Shown: piece by piece, positions 1 to 8,503 of the stretch
How the letters are laid out: every line of letters begins with the position of its first letter
How positions within the stretch are numbered: the first letter of the stretch is position 1
Assembly (NCBI RefSeq): GCF_024609215.1
Contig: NZ_JANIPD030000001.1
Span: forward strand, 248,001-312,000
Direction: 5' to 3'
From: Curtanaerobium respiraculi
Lineage (GTDB): Bacteria; Actinomycetota; Coriobacteriia; Coriobacteriales; Eggerthellaceae
Length of the DNA: 64,000 nucleotides
Notes under the pieces: generated by a model
The model's database searches: none
Told to the model about the DNA's origin: nothing
The model's input: only the letters and a program-made list of their open reading frames with translations
Made by a program: the position numbers and the translations under genes

Positions 1-2644
1 CGGGGTCGGTGTCGTAGCGTACGTTGAAGTCATATACGTCGATACCGCCCACCTGATGAATGGTGGTTTTCCCGAACATGCTGCCCGTCTCGAATAGGAA
101 CACCACGCCGTTGCCCTTGAACATCCCGCTCATGATGACATTGCTCCCCTCGGGGTCGATCGCATACGAGCGTACATAGGCGGTGAGGTACGATTCGAGC
201 CATGCGCCGCTTACGAGGTCGACGTCGTTCGAAAGGATCATAACGGGGCGGTTCAGCCCGACGAGGGTCTGCATCATCTCGCGCGTGACCTTCAGCTGGC
301 TGTTCGGCGGGTCGAAGCCGACGAGGAAGCAGGCCAATTCCTTACCGAGGGAATCCCATGTGAGGTACTCATCGACCAGGTAGAGCCTTCCTTTGGAAAG
401 GTAGAGGTAGGTGTAGGGGGATGCGGTGCCCAGCGAACCGGCGTCAACGCGCCTCCCCGGAGCTTTTGCGCCGGCCGCAGCGCCCATATCCTCGCCTATC
501 GCAACCGTGCCTTCGGACCCGCCTGCGGGTTCGGCATACATGGCGAGGCGGTGCCGGGCGCTCCGGAATGCATACGCCGTCACCGTTCCACCCGTTACGA
601 TGATCGAGCCCCGTTTTGCTTCCGACCGGCCCCTGCCCGGTACGCCCGCATGAATGCCGATCGCCACGGACTTTTCATCGGCTGCATTGGCAAGCGCCAC
701 CACGGTGCCGCCTTCGATGAGAATGGAGTCATTCGCGTTGATGGCGATGAACTCGTTACCGCTCGACTTCCCATATAGGGCCGTGTTGCACAATGCGAGG
801 GCGGTTACCGTTCCGCCGCTTATGCGGATGGTATCTGACGTGATCGCATAGCCTTTCACGTTATCGGCCGCCAGATAGCGCAGCTGCGCCAGCACCGAAA
901 GGTATTTCGAGTAGTCGCCGGACTTTGCCAGCTCTTCAGCTTGTCTCACCAGATCCCGCAGCTGTTGCGCATCGTAATCCGATAGATCCAGCGCGCCCAA
1001 TGCGAACGCGTTCAGCGCACCGCCGCGCACGATGAGGGCCTTTGCCGCCATCCCGACGTATGCGCCGACGATATCGAGCGTGCCCCTCCGTATGAGCACG
1101 GTGCCAGCTGGCAGGAGGAGGCCGGTGGAAAGAGGAGCGCTTGCGGAAACATACCCGCCGTCGATCACGATACCCGTTTCCGGGCCGTAGATCGCGGCAT
1201 CGTTCCCGTTGAAGCCGACAGCCGTCACTTCGACCGTTGAATCCTTCACGTTCAACATGGAGGGGGCATGCTTCGAAGCACGCATCCTCAACCCGTATGT
1301 AGCGGAAGGGGCATTGCTGCTGCTCTGCTTATCGAGGATGCTCTGGATAGAGACATGGGCGTTGGTGAGGTAAACCGACCCTTTCGTGGAGACTCCCGTG
1401 CCGCCCAGCGTGAACACGGAGAGCTTGCTGTCGGCCACGCGCAGATCGGAGCCGACGGTGGCTCCGTCGCCAGCTATGTTCGTGATGGCGTGCTTGCCTT
1501 CGATCGCAAGGCTTATCTTCCTGCTTCCCACGTGGAGGACGACGTCTCGCTTCGGCTGGTTGCCACCGCCGGAGATGGTGAGCCTGCCGCCCACGTTGAG
1601 CGCCGTGCCGTTCTTCAGGCTCGTAACCCCAAGCACTCCGCTGTTCACGTTCACGTCGCCTTCTACATCCACAAGCGGAGCGGAGCAGTCTGCATTGATG
1701 CCCGCGACCTGCAGGTTCACGTTATCAAGCGCGAGGCTCCCGTCTGCTTCCGTACCGGTGCCTGCCTTCTCAACCGCTATACCGCCCATGATGGCGACTA
1801 TGCGGTTCTCCTTGCCGTCAATGGTAAGTGCGCCGATGACGTGCAGCAGGGGATCATCATCGTCGTCGTTTTGGGATGCGATGAACACGGTGTCATCGTT
1901 TGCGAATACCGTGAAGTCGTCACCCAGGAAGCGCGCCACGATGGCGCCGCGTATGGTGGAATTCAATGTGAGCCGGTTGATGGACTTTGTGTAGAAGGCC
2001 CCTTCGGTGGAGGCATCTTGCTTCGTTCCATCGAACAGCACCGCATTGCCAACTTGCAGAAACGACCGATTGTCGGCGGATGGCGCGGTATGTGCTGCCG
2101 ATGCGAAGGATGCAGCTGGCTCGATGGGCGGCGCGCCGGCGATATCGCCCGTCTCTTCAGCGATGGCGCTGCTCGCGCCGTCGATCCCGCCGTCACCTGA
2201 TTCGCCTGCAACGGGAGCACCGCCAGATATACCGCCGGCCGTAGCGCCTTCCGCTTTGCCGGTTGCCGCATCGATGGTCGGGTCGTCTACATAGCCGTCT
2301 GCGCCGGGGGCGACTTCGTCAGCGCTCTCGGCGCAGGCGGCATCCCCGATGCCTGCATCCACTCCGACCTGCACCGTGCCGCCTCCCGTCGCGACGGGCG
2401 TGCCCTGGGCGGATTCAGGTGGCGACGAAGTGCGCGGCTCCCCGATGCCGGCATCCACTCCGACCTGCGCCGTGTCGCCTCCCGTCGCGGCGGGCGTGCC
2501 CTGGGCGGATTCGGCCGGTTCCTCATCGGCCCACGCGTACGATGGCAATACGGCAACGATCAGGGCCGCGATCATTCCCAGCATCAGCATCGCGCCCATG
2601 GCGCGTGCGCAGCGGATGCATCCATCTGTTTTGCCCATTGCCAT
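1..2644 (-). CDS. Secreted beta-helix-like surface protein (partial, runs off left edge)
   Basis: Reads from an ATG at 2644 leftwards to the window edge with no stop, so at least 881 codons; the C-terminus is missing. An AGGGAG-like ribosome site precedes the ATG. Residues 1-39 look like a signal peptide: basic start, hydrophobic core (LMLGMIAALIVAVL), and an AWA/DE cleavage-like site. Residues ~44-99 carry two near-identical 23-residue units, followed by a Gly/Ala/Glu-rich linker. The remainder is short strand-like turns rich in G, N, T, V and I with a recurring GGTV motif (SGGTVTALAL, EGGTVVALAN, TGGTVTAYAF), as in right-handed beta-helix or carbohydrate-binding-type exported proteins. No catalytic motif is visible. 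The LuxR-type regulator at 2803-3993 lies directly upstream on the same strand and may control it (inference). Substrate and anchoring are unknown because the end is cut off. Confidence 0.8.
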   Translation of the reverse strand, partial: MAMGKTDGCIRCARAMGAMLMLGMIAALIVAVLPSYAWADEEPAESAQGTPAATGGDTAQVGVDAGIGEPRTSSPPESAQGTPVATGGGTVQVGVDAGIGDAACAESADEVAPGADGYVDDPTIDAATGKAEGATAGGISGGAPVAGESGDGGIDGASSAIAEETGDIAGAPPIEPAASFASAAHTAPSADNRSFLQVGNAVLFDGTKQDASTEGAFYTKSINRLTLNSTIRGAIVARFLGDDFTVFANDDTVFIASQNDDDDDPLLHVIGALTIDGKENRIVAIMGGIAVEKAGTGTEADGSLALDNVNLQVAGINADCSAPLVDVEGDVNVNSGVLGVTSLKNGTALNVGGRLTISGGGNQPKRDVVLHVGSRKISLAIEGKHAITNIAGDGATVGSDLRVADSKLSVFTLGGTGVSTKGSVYLTNAHVSIQSILDKQSSSNAPSATYGLRMRASKHAPSMLNVKDSTVEVTAVGFNGNDAAIYGPETGIVIDGGYVSASAPLSTGLLLPAGTVLIRRGTLDIVGAYVGMAAKALIVRGGALNAFALGALDLSDYDAQQLRDLVRQAEELAKSGDYSKYLSVLAQLRYLAADNVKGYAITSDTIRISGGTVTALALCNTALYGKSSGNEFIAINANDSILIEGGTVVALANAADEKSVAIGIHAGVPGRGRSEAKRGSIIVTGGTVTAYAFRSARHRLAMYAEPAGGSEGTVAIGEDMGAAAGAKAPGRRVDAGSLGTASPYTYLYLSKGRLYLVDEYLTWDSLGKELACFLVGFDPPNSQLKVTREMMQTLVGLNRPVMILSNDVDLVSGAWLESYLTAYVRSYAIDPEGSNVIMSGMFKGNGVVFLFETGSMFGKTTIHQVGGIDVYDFNVRYDTDP
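2348..2512. repeat. Two-copy 69-bp direct repeat inside the secreted protein gene
   Basis: Copies at 2348-2416 and 2444-2512 differ at about 4 of 69 bases and start exactly 96 bp (32 codons) apart, so the repeat stays in frame. It encodes an acidic, glycine-rich unit just after the signal peptide. Such repeats can expand or contract by slippage and usually act as a spacer between the export signal and the folded domain. Confidence 0.9.
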
Positions 2645-2802
2645 GGTCCGCTCCCTTTTGCCCCGCCCATTTGAGCAAATGGTAGAGGAGCCGCGCAATT
2701 TGGGAACACCCCATCAAGGGGGTGAAACGTCCATTTCACGGGAGATAGGCACAGAGGACGCAGTCTTGCCATGCGGCTCCCGCGCCTGCGGGAAGGCGGG
2801 TA

Positions 2803-3993
2803 TCACTTGATGAGGGCAGACGCCAGGTCGGCCCTTCTGTGAATGCCCAGCTTGGCGTATGAAAGCGCCAGGTACTTCTTCACGCTGTTTTCCGACACGC
2901 CCATGCGCCGTGCAATGATGCTCGTCGAGCAGCCGCGAACCGAAAGCATGCACGCTTCCAGCTCGCGCGGCGTCAGCGAATCGGCGCGGCATTCGTCCCA
3001 TATGCCGTTGAACAGGTTCGTCCAGTTGGCGATGAACTGAGAGCTCGTGCGTTTGATGACGCTTTGCACCTCGGGCCAGGCTTCTCCGAGCGTGCGGTCG
3101 AGCATCGAGGCGAACGCCGAGCGGTATTCGACGAAGGGGGCGATGATGCCTTCGGGTTTCGCAAGCGCGATCGCGCAACGCAGATGATCGCGAGCGAACG
3201 AGGTGTTGCCATATTCCCAGTAACCGGCCGCGGCGATGATGCGCAGGTACAGCTCCGATAGGCCGGCGCGGTCGCGTCGACACTCGCAAATAAGAGGCTC
3301 CACCACCGCCAGCATGTCCAATTCGCGATACTGCATGTACAGCAGCTTGCAGTACGCATAGCGTGCCATGGGATACATGCTGTGAGGTAGTCCCTCGAAG
3401 CGTCCGCGGCGCAACCACTCGGGGTAGACCGTGCGCCCATGCAGGCCAAGGTTGGTCTCTGCTACGAATAACTCGCGAATCATGGTGAGCTGCGGTGTAA
3501 CGGCAGACGTTCGCTCAATGCGGTGCAGCGCGTCGAGCCACGCCCGCCCATCTCCCTTGAACAGCGCGCATGAAGCGATCGCCGAATCGACCATGAGGGA
3601 CTCCCAAGTTGCGAGCGTCGTGCGGTCGATGCATTCGACCAGGTGGAGCACCTCGTCGATGGCTCCTTGCAAGCGCAAGAGGTACAGGCGGCTTACGTGC
3701 GGTGCAACGCTTTCGAAATCTACGAGGAATCGGCTGTCGACAGGTATCGCGGCATCGGCGGGCTCAACCGAAACGGAGCTCGGCTTGCCGGCATGCGGGC
3801 CATAAGACGGTCCGACATCCGTTTCCGGAGCGCGTCTACGTGCGTCGGCCGGGCGCTGAGCACCAGCCGGCACCAACCACGTGCGCCCGAATCTCCGTGC
3901 CCCGCAGACACGCCCCTCTGCCAGCAGCCGTTGCACGTAGCGGACGGAGACGCCCCAACGATTGGCGGTCGCTCGGGTGGATTCGTACTGCAT
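2803..3993 (-). CDS. LuxR-type regulator with extra N-terminal helix-turn-helix
   Basis: Cytoplasmic transcription factor of about 396 residues with DNA-binding modules at both ends. The N-terminal ~45 residues (TANRWGVSVRYVQRLLAEGR, then a Trp-Leu-Val-Pro strand) look like a MerR/excisionase-type winged helix. The C-terminus (LTPRELEACMLSVRG, then IIARRMGVSENSVKKYL) is a LuxR/GerE helix-turn-helix. The middle ~270 residues are helical, TPR-like and without a recognised ligand pocket. An in-frame ATG at 4020 exists, but the ATG at 3993 has a GGAAGGG ribosome site 7 nt upstream and is preferred. The stop lies ~158 bp before the secreted protein gene on the same strand, making it a candidate local regulator (inference). 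No membrane segment is evident. Confidence 0.8.
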   Translation of the reverse strand: MQYESTRATANRWGVSVRYVQRLLAEGRVCGARRFGRTWLVPAGAQRPADARRRAPETDVGPSYGPHAGKPSSVSVEPADAAIPVDSRFLVDFESVAPHVSRLYLLRLQGAIDEVLHLVECIDRTTLATWESLMVDSAIASCALFKGDGRAWLDALHRIERTSAVTPQLTMIRELFVAETNLGLHGRTVYPEWLRRGRFEGLPHSMYPMARYAYCKLLYMQYRELDMLAVVEPLICECRRDRAGLSELYLRIIAAAGYWEYGNTSFARDHLRCAIALAKPEGIIAPFVEYRSAFASMLDRTLGEAWPEVQSVIKRTSSQFIANWTNLFNGIWDECRADSLTPRELEACMLSVRGCSTSIIARRMGVSENSVKKYLALSYAKLGIHRRADLASALIK

Positions 3994-4138
3994 GGCACAT
4001 CCCTTCCGCATAGAAGGCATCGTTCTGCCCGTCCCTTTTTATAGTGTACGCTCAAGCGAACACAGGAGAATGACGCTTTCGCGAGAAATCTGCAAGAGGA
4101 GCTCGCAACGCCATCGTGGCATGCTTCTTCAGGTCGCA

Positions 4139-4175
4139 GGCTGACCTACGCATTGCGAGCGACCCCAACTGAGGT
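4139..4175 (-). repeat. Partial copy of tRNA-Thr (remnant, possible att-like scar)
   Basis: Bases 4140-4159 match 19 of 20 bases of the T/anticodon-arm part of the intact tRNA-Thr gene (4833-4852). The next bases, to about 4175, still resemble the D-arm after a short deletion. The acceptor stem is missing, so this is not a working tRNA. A tRNA fragment in the same orientation ~0.7 kb from the intact gene is what an old site-specific integration or a decayed tandem tRNA leaves behind. Confidence 0.6.
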
Positions 4176-4280
4176 TTCTCTCGTGGTGCGCGATGACAAG
4201 TGATGCCAGAAATATGGACTTGACCTGGAGTTTTAGTTCACCTCGTACCAAACGGCAACAAACGAAACCACCCCCGAAAA

Positions 4281-4640
4281 TCAAACAAGAGGTGCCAAGC
4301 GCGCCCGGCGTATCCCGCGGCGGAAAAGGAGGCGGTTCCGATGAAGTTCAGGACGAGGGGAATGAGGCAGAGTGGCGAAGCGCAACGAGCTGATCGTGGA
4401 TCTGGAGATGGAGGGGCTGGCGTCATCGACCTGCATGTAGCCGTACACGATCGCGTTTCGAAGGCCTGCCATCTTGTGCCACAGAACTTCAGGGTACCGG
4501 TCTTCGAGGGTGCTGCGCGAGCGTTGGACGGACTCGCCGATTTGGCCAGCGGCATGAGGATTAGATCGGCGAGATTCCTGTTCGCCAGCACGACGGAATC
4601 GGGCGTCTACGTTGTGGACGCGGCGAGCCTGCACGAGATG
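4281..4640 (-). pseudogene. HepT-like (DUF86) toxin remnant, frameshifted
   Basis: The minus strand encodes recognisable pieces of a HepT-family ribonuclease toxin in two frames. One frame gives LANRNLADLILMPLA. A second continues as QIGESVQRS, then RYPEVLWHKMAGLRNAIVYG and YMQVD. These correspond to the family's helix, the GEA-like motif, the YPEIPW-like motif and the RNxxxHxY active-site region. The catalytic histidine of RX4-6HXY is tyrosine here (RNAIVYGY; codon TAC at 4443-4445, one transition from CAC). The C-terminal tail is also out of frame. No nucleotidyltransferase antitoxin (MntA) lies next to it. Frameshifts plus loss of the active-site histidine make it a dead gene. Family assignment rests on motif order only. 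Confidence 0.6.
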
Positions 4641-4758
4641 GAGGCAGGCGGCAGGTTGCGCGGCAGACCATGGGAGGCCGATACTGCGGGTAGTCGGCAG
4701 GGTGGTTAAAAGGTGGTCACGGTGTTTGGTGATTGTTCGCAAGTAGACTACAGGACAT

Positions 4759-4801
4759 AAAAAAGCAGGTCAGAAGCCATTCATAAACTTCCGACCCGCC
4801 T
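4759..4801 (-). terminator. Intrinsic terminator after tRNA-Thr
   Basis: On the minus strand, just downstream of the tRNA, GCGGGTCGGAAG and CTTCTGACCTGC form a 12-bp stem with two G-U pairs and an 11-nt loop, followed directly by TTTTTTAT. Confidence 0.85.
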
Positions 4802-4807
4802 TGTTTA

Positions 4808-4883
4808 TGGAGCCAACGAGCGGATTCGAACCGCTGACCTACGCATTACGAGTGCGTTGCTCTACCAGCTGAGCCACGTTGGC
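4808..4883 (-). tRNA. tRNA-Thr (anticodon CGT)
   Basis: A 76-nt cloverleaf on the minus strand. Acceptor arms are GCCAACG and CGTTGGC, the anticodon loop is CTCGTAA with anticodon CGT (threonine ACG codons), the T-loop is TTCGAAT, and the terminal CCA is encoded. It has its own promoter (4917-4945) and terminator (4759-4801), so it is a single-gene unit. Confidence 0.95.
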
Positions 4884-4916
4884 GAACTCCTCCGCTATTG
4901 CGGAGTGCGACTCCGA

Positions 4917-4945
4917 AGTATAACGAAGCCGCACGGTGTGCGCAA
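4917..4945 (-). promoter_or_regulatory. Promoter of tRNA-Thr
   Basis: TTGCGC (4940-4945) and TATACT (4917-4922) on the minus strand are 17 bp apart, close to the sigma-70 consensus, ~34 bp before the mature tRNA 5' end. A small CTCCGC/GCGGAG hairpin sits in the leader. Confidence 0.75.
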
Positions 4946-5076
4946 CCACCCCGAATCGCGCGACCGAACGCCCACAATTCCCCGCCTCCCCGCCTTCGCG
5001 GAACATCTGCGAGGCCTTCCGAGCGCCGCTTCCGAGGATGGCAGTCTCCCCACCCGCAGCGGGCCGAATCCGAGCG

Positions 5077-7701
5077 CTAATCGACGCTCTTCAGGCTCTC
5101 CACCATGCTGATGCGCTGCAGCTTGCGGCGCATGGCCAGCATCACGATCACCGTGAACGCCATGGTCAGCGCCACCGCTATCGCAAAGCTCGCCGCATGG
5201 ATATCGCGACCGAACATCACCTGGTCGACCTCCGCCGTGAGCACGACGAACCCTTCCATCCACACCCCTAGCACGCACCCTAGCAGGGCGCCGATCAGGG
5301 AGAGGATAATGGTCTCGCGGAAGATGTACGCGTCCACCTCGCGCGCGGTGAAGCCCAGCACTTTCAGCGTGGCGATTTCGCGCACGCGCTCCCCGATGTT
5401 GATATTCGTCAGGTTGTACAGTACGACAAACGCGAGCAGCGCCGCAGCTACGATGAGGATGACCACCACGGCATCGACGCTCTTCAGGGCTGTCCGGTAG
5501 AAGTCGATCACCTCGTCGCTCAGGGCAACCGTGCTCACATCATGCGTCTGCAGCAGCTCGGCCATCAGGTCGGCGCGTTCGGGCACATCGTCCGCAACGG
5601 CATATAAGGTGTTGTACACCGGCGCCTCGCCGAACGCTGCTCGGTAATCGGCAGGTGAGACGTACAGGTAATCGCCTACGTAGTTTTCGGTGATGCCCCC
5701 GACGGTGAATGAATAAATCTTCCCCGTGGGATTGCCCACCGCATCCTGCTCTTGCACGTGGATCTCATCGCCCGGGCCAACGCCCATCTCGTTCGCCAGC
5801 TTCTCGCTGACCACCGCGGAGCCATCGGCAACCGCCAAGCGCTCACCCGTCGTCCGTTCTCGCAACGTCACGAAATCGGAGAACACCGCCGTGTCCTCGG
5901 GAACGGTCAGAATGGCGTGCCAATCGTCCCTGCCGTCCGCGACCGCAAGCATATTGGCCGATAGCAACCGCGTCGTCTCCCGCACGCACGGCGCGTCCCC
6001 CACCAAGGAGGCAACGGTCCGGCCCGATGGCGGCGCTTCCCCGCTCGCGCCATCCGCAGCAGCGTCATCGTCCAGCACCACCGTCATGTTGTAGTGCAGG
6101 ATCCCCCCATATTGCTTATCGATGATGTCGTTGATGGAATTTGATAGCCCCAACCCCGTCAGCAGCAGCGCCGTGCACCCCGCAATGCCCACAATCGCCA
6201 TGGCGAACCGCCGCTTGTATCGGAAGATGTTGCGCGCCGTGACCTTCCACGAGAACGAAAGGCGGCTCCATAGAGGCCGAACGCGCTCGAGGAGGATGCG
6301 CTTCCCCGCCTTCGGAGCACGTGGGAGCATGAGCGCGGCGGGAACCTCGCGCAGGGCGGCGAGCGCGGCAAGAATCGTGGCGACGAGGACGATGCCCATT
6401 CCGAGCCCGGCTGCCCGCACCGTGATCCCCGCATCGATGGGACTCGGCGACACGGGCACGGTGTACATGACCGTGTAGGCGTACATGATGAACTTCGGCA
6501 GGAATTGCGAAAGCAATCCGATGCCGACGATGCACCCGATGCCGCTCGCGGCGACGACGTACAACACGTACTTCGACAAGATACGCGGCCCGGTATACCC
6601 AAGCGCCTTGTACGTGCCGATGAGGATGCGCTCCTCGTCCACCATGCGCGTCATCGTGGTGAGCGAGACAAGTGCGGTCACCAGGAAGAATATGAAGGGG
6701 AACACCTGCGCGATCGCGTCGATGCGGTCGGCGTCGCTATCGTAGCTGGCGAAGCCGTAGTTCTTATCGAGCCCCAGCACATACCATTCCGGATCGTCCA
6801 GAGCGGAAAGCGCCGTTCCGCCGCCCGTCATCGCCTCCACGAAATCGGCCACCTCGGGGAGGTTCTGCTGCTTGGCGGATTCGACTCGCTCGGAGGTCAG
6901 GCTGGGCTCCAGGGCCCTGATGCGCTCTGCCACGGGGCCGACTGCATCCCAGTACGCTTCGCTTGCGGCGATCTCCTCCCGCGCACCCTCCACGGTGACG
7001 AATGCGCCGGTGTAGGGTATCTCGGCGAAGGCATCCGGGAGCACGTACATGATATCGTCGACCACGCCGTCGCCCAGGCTGGTTGTCGCGTAGCGCGCCG
7101 TGCAGATGTAGCTGGCGCTGCGCACGAACCCGACTACCTTATACTTGGCCTGCGAAAACGTATCCTTCAATCGCCCCCGTGGCACGCTTTCTATCTGCAC
7201 CGTATCGCCGAGCGAGATGACATCGTCGAGCACCGCATCGTACGCCATCACGCATTCGTCCGCAGCCGCGGGCCAGCGCCCTTCCATCAGCAGCGGACGG
7301 TTCACATAATCCTTGCGGTCGCTTTCCGCATGCAGACCATCCGAGGTGTCGCTCTGCTGCGCGGCATCGCCATCCAGCTCATGCACGCGCACCGCATACC
7401 GCTTCGTGCCGATAACGGTGAGCGTGTCGGTCTCGCGCTCTAGAGCAACCTGGGCCACGCCATCCACGCTTCGCAGAAGATCGAGCGTCCCATCATCCAG
7501 GCCAAGCGTTCCCGCAACTCGCAAATCGTATGTATTCGTCGCGTCGAGATACTCATCCGCCGCTAGATGCATGTCGGGCGCGGTCATGCGCAAGCCGGCG
7601 TAAAAGCCGCATCCCAATGCCGCGATCACGGCGAGCGCGATGAAACGCCCCGCCGAACCGAGAATCGATTGCCTGATCTCCTTTGCGAAGGTGCTCGCCA
7701 C
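5077..7701 (-). CDS. ABC transporter permease, FtsX/MacB family
   Basis: Integral membrane permease of 874 residues that pairs with the ATPase encoded just upstream. One N-terminal membrane helix (LGSAGRFIALAVIAALGCGF) is followed by a large extracytoplasmic domain (~45-330). Then comes a first FtsX core of three helices (~335-450; FPFIFFLVTALVSLTTMT), a further helix (~490-515), a second extracytoplasmic part (~525-745) and a final FtsX core (~755-860). This duplicated layout is typical of large Gram-positive FtsX-like permeases that move lipids or peptides or act as mechanotransmitters. The likely start is a GTG at 7701, 9 bp after the ATPase stop, implying one transcript. Substrate cannot be told from sequence. 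Confidence 0.9.
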   Translation of the reverse strand: MASTFAKEIRQSILGSAGRFIALAVIAALGCGFYAGLRMTAPDMHLAADEYLDATNTYDLRVAGTLGLDDGTLDLLRSVDGVAQVALERETDTLTVIGTKRYAVRVHELDGDAAQQSDTSDGLHAESDRKDYVNRPLLMEGRWPAAADECVMAYDAVLDDVISLGDTVQIESVPRGRLKDTFSQAKYKVVGFVRSASYICTARYATTSLGDGVVDDIMYVLPDAFAEIPYTGAFVTVEGAREEIAASEAYWDAVGPVAERIRALEPSLTSERVESAKQQNLPEVADFVEAMTGGGTALSALDDPEWYVLGLDKNYGFASYDSDADRIDAIAQVFPFIFFLVTALVSLTTMTRMVDEERILIGTYKALGYTGPRILSKYVLYVVAASGIGCIVGIGLLSQFLPKFIMYAYTVMYTVPVSPSPIDAGITVRAAGLGMGIVLVATILAALAALREVPAALMLPRAPKAGKRILLERVRPLWSRLSFSWKVTARNIFRYKRRFAMAIVGIAGCTALLLTGLGLSNSINDIIDKQYGGILHYNMTVVLDDDAAADGASGEAPPSGRTVASLVGDAPCVRETTRLLSANMLAVADGRDDWHAILTVPEDTAVFSDFVTLRERTTGERLAVADGSAVVSEKLANEMGVGPGDEIHVQEQDAVGNPTGKIYSFTVGGITENYVGDYLYVSPADYRAAFGEAPVYNTLYAVADDVPERADLMAELLQTHDVSTVALSDEVIDFYRTALKSVDAVVVILIVAAALLAFVVLYNLTNINIGERVREIATLKVLGFTAREVDAYIFRETIILSLIGALLGCVLGVWMEGFVVLTAEVDQVMFGRDIHAASFAIAVALTMAFTVIVMLAMRRKLQRISMVESLKSVD

Positions 7702-7710
7702 GCAACCAAC

Positions 7711-8409
7711 CTACCATTCGACCGTGCTGGCATCAGCGGGGTCCGGGTTGATCTCCACCGTGGCGGCGCGGCCTTCATGCACATGCACCACGCGGTCGCC
7801 GATATCGCAGAATGCCTGGTTATGCGTCACCAGCACCACCGTATGCCCCCGGCAGGCGGTTTCCTGTAGCAGGCCTAGAATGGCCTTGCCCGTACGGTAA
7901 TCGAGCGCGCCCGTGGGTTCGTCGCACAGCAGCAACCGGGGATTCTTCGCCAACGCGCGCGCGATGGCAACGCGCTGCTGCTCGCCGCCCGAAAGCTGAG
8001 CGGGGAAGTTGTCCATGCGGTGTGCCAGGCCGACCTGGGAGAGCATCTCCTCCGCGGGCAGCGGATCGCGGCAGATCTGCGCAGCGAGCTCCACGTTCTC
8101 CAACGCGGTCAGATTCTGGACCAGGTTGTAGAACTGGAACACGAACCCGATATCATGCCGACGGTACAGCGTCAATTCGCGTTCGTCGAGCGCGCTGACC
8201 TCTCTGCCGGCAAGCAGAATCGACCCACTCGTGGCGCTGTCCATGCCGCCCAGCAGGTTCAGCAGCGTGGTCTTACCGCTCCCGCTCGGGCCCACGATCA
8301 CCGTTAGCTCGCCCTGCTCGATCTCGAACGTCATGCCATCCAGGGCGGCAACTTCGACCTCGCCCATTGCGTACACCTTGCGCACATCGCGGAATTCGAC
8401 AAAAGCCAT
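7711..8409 (-). CDS. ABC transporter ATP-binding protein (LolD/MacB type)
   Basis: Cytoplasmic ATPase of 232 residues. Walker A is GPSGSGKTT (~40-48), the signature [15 protein letters not shown] starts near ~139, Walker B with DEPTGALD lies near ~163, and the H-loop is in VLVTHNQ. Strong ribosome site (AAGGGGGTGCC before ATG). It is first in a two-gene unit with the FtsX permease, so the pair forms one exporter. A TATAAT box and a small dyad lie at 8430-8458 upstream. Confidence 0.93.
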   Translation of the reverse strand: MAFVEFRDVRKVYAMGEVEVAALDGMTFEIEQGELTVIVGPSGSGKTTLLNLLGGMDSATSGSILLAGREVSALDERELTLYRRHDIGFVFQFYNLVQNLTALENVELAAQICRDPLPAEEMLSQVGLAHRMDNFPAQLSGGEQQRVAIARALAKNPRLLLCDEPTGALDYRTGKAILGLLQETACRGHTVVLVTHNQAFCDIGDRVVHVHEGRAATVEINPDPADASTVEW

Positions 8410-8429
8410 GGCACCCCCTTTTTCCTGCC

Positions 8430-8458
8430 ATTATAACTTGGCAATCGATACGATATCG
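8430..8458 (-). promoter_or_regulatory. Promoter and dyad operator upstream of the ABC exporter
   Basis: The minus-strand TATAAT is at 8430-8435. A perfect dyad CGATA-CGA-TATCG at 8446-8458 overlaps where the -35 element should be, and no good -35 match is seen. This is consistent with repressor control (inference). Confidence 0.5.
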
Positions 8459-8503
8459 TTTCACGTGCGGAGAAAGCTCGCGGTATGACCGCGGGGATCG
8501 CCC

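Noticed and set aside
1268-2200. 310-codon open frame on the plus strand
   Set aside because: It is the exact antisense frame of the secreted protein gene, has no ribosome site, and its translation is rich in rare residue runs without a domain.
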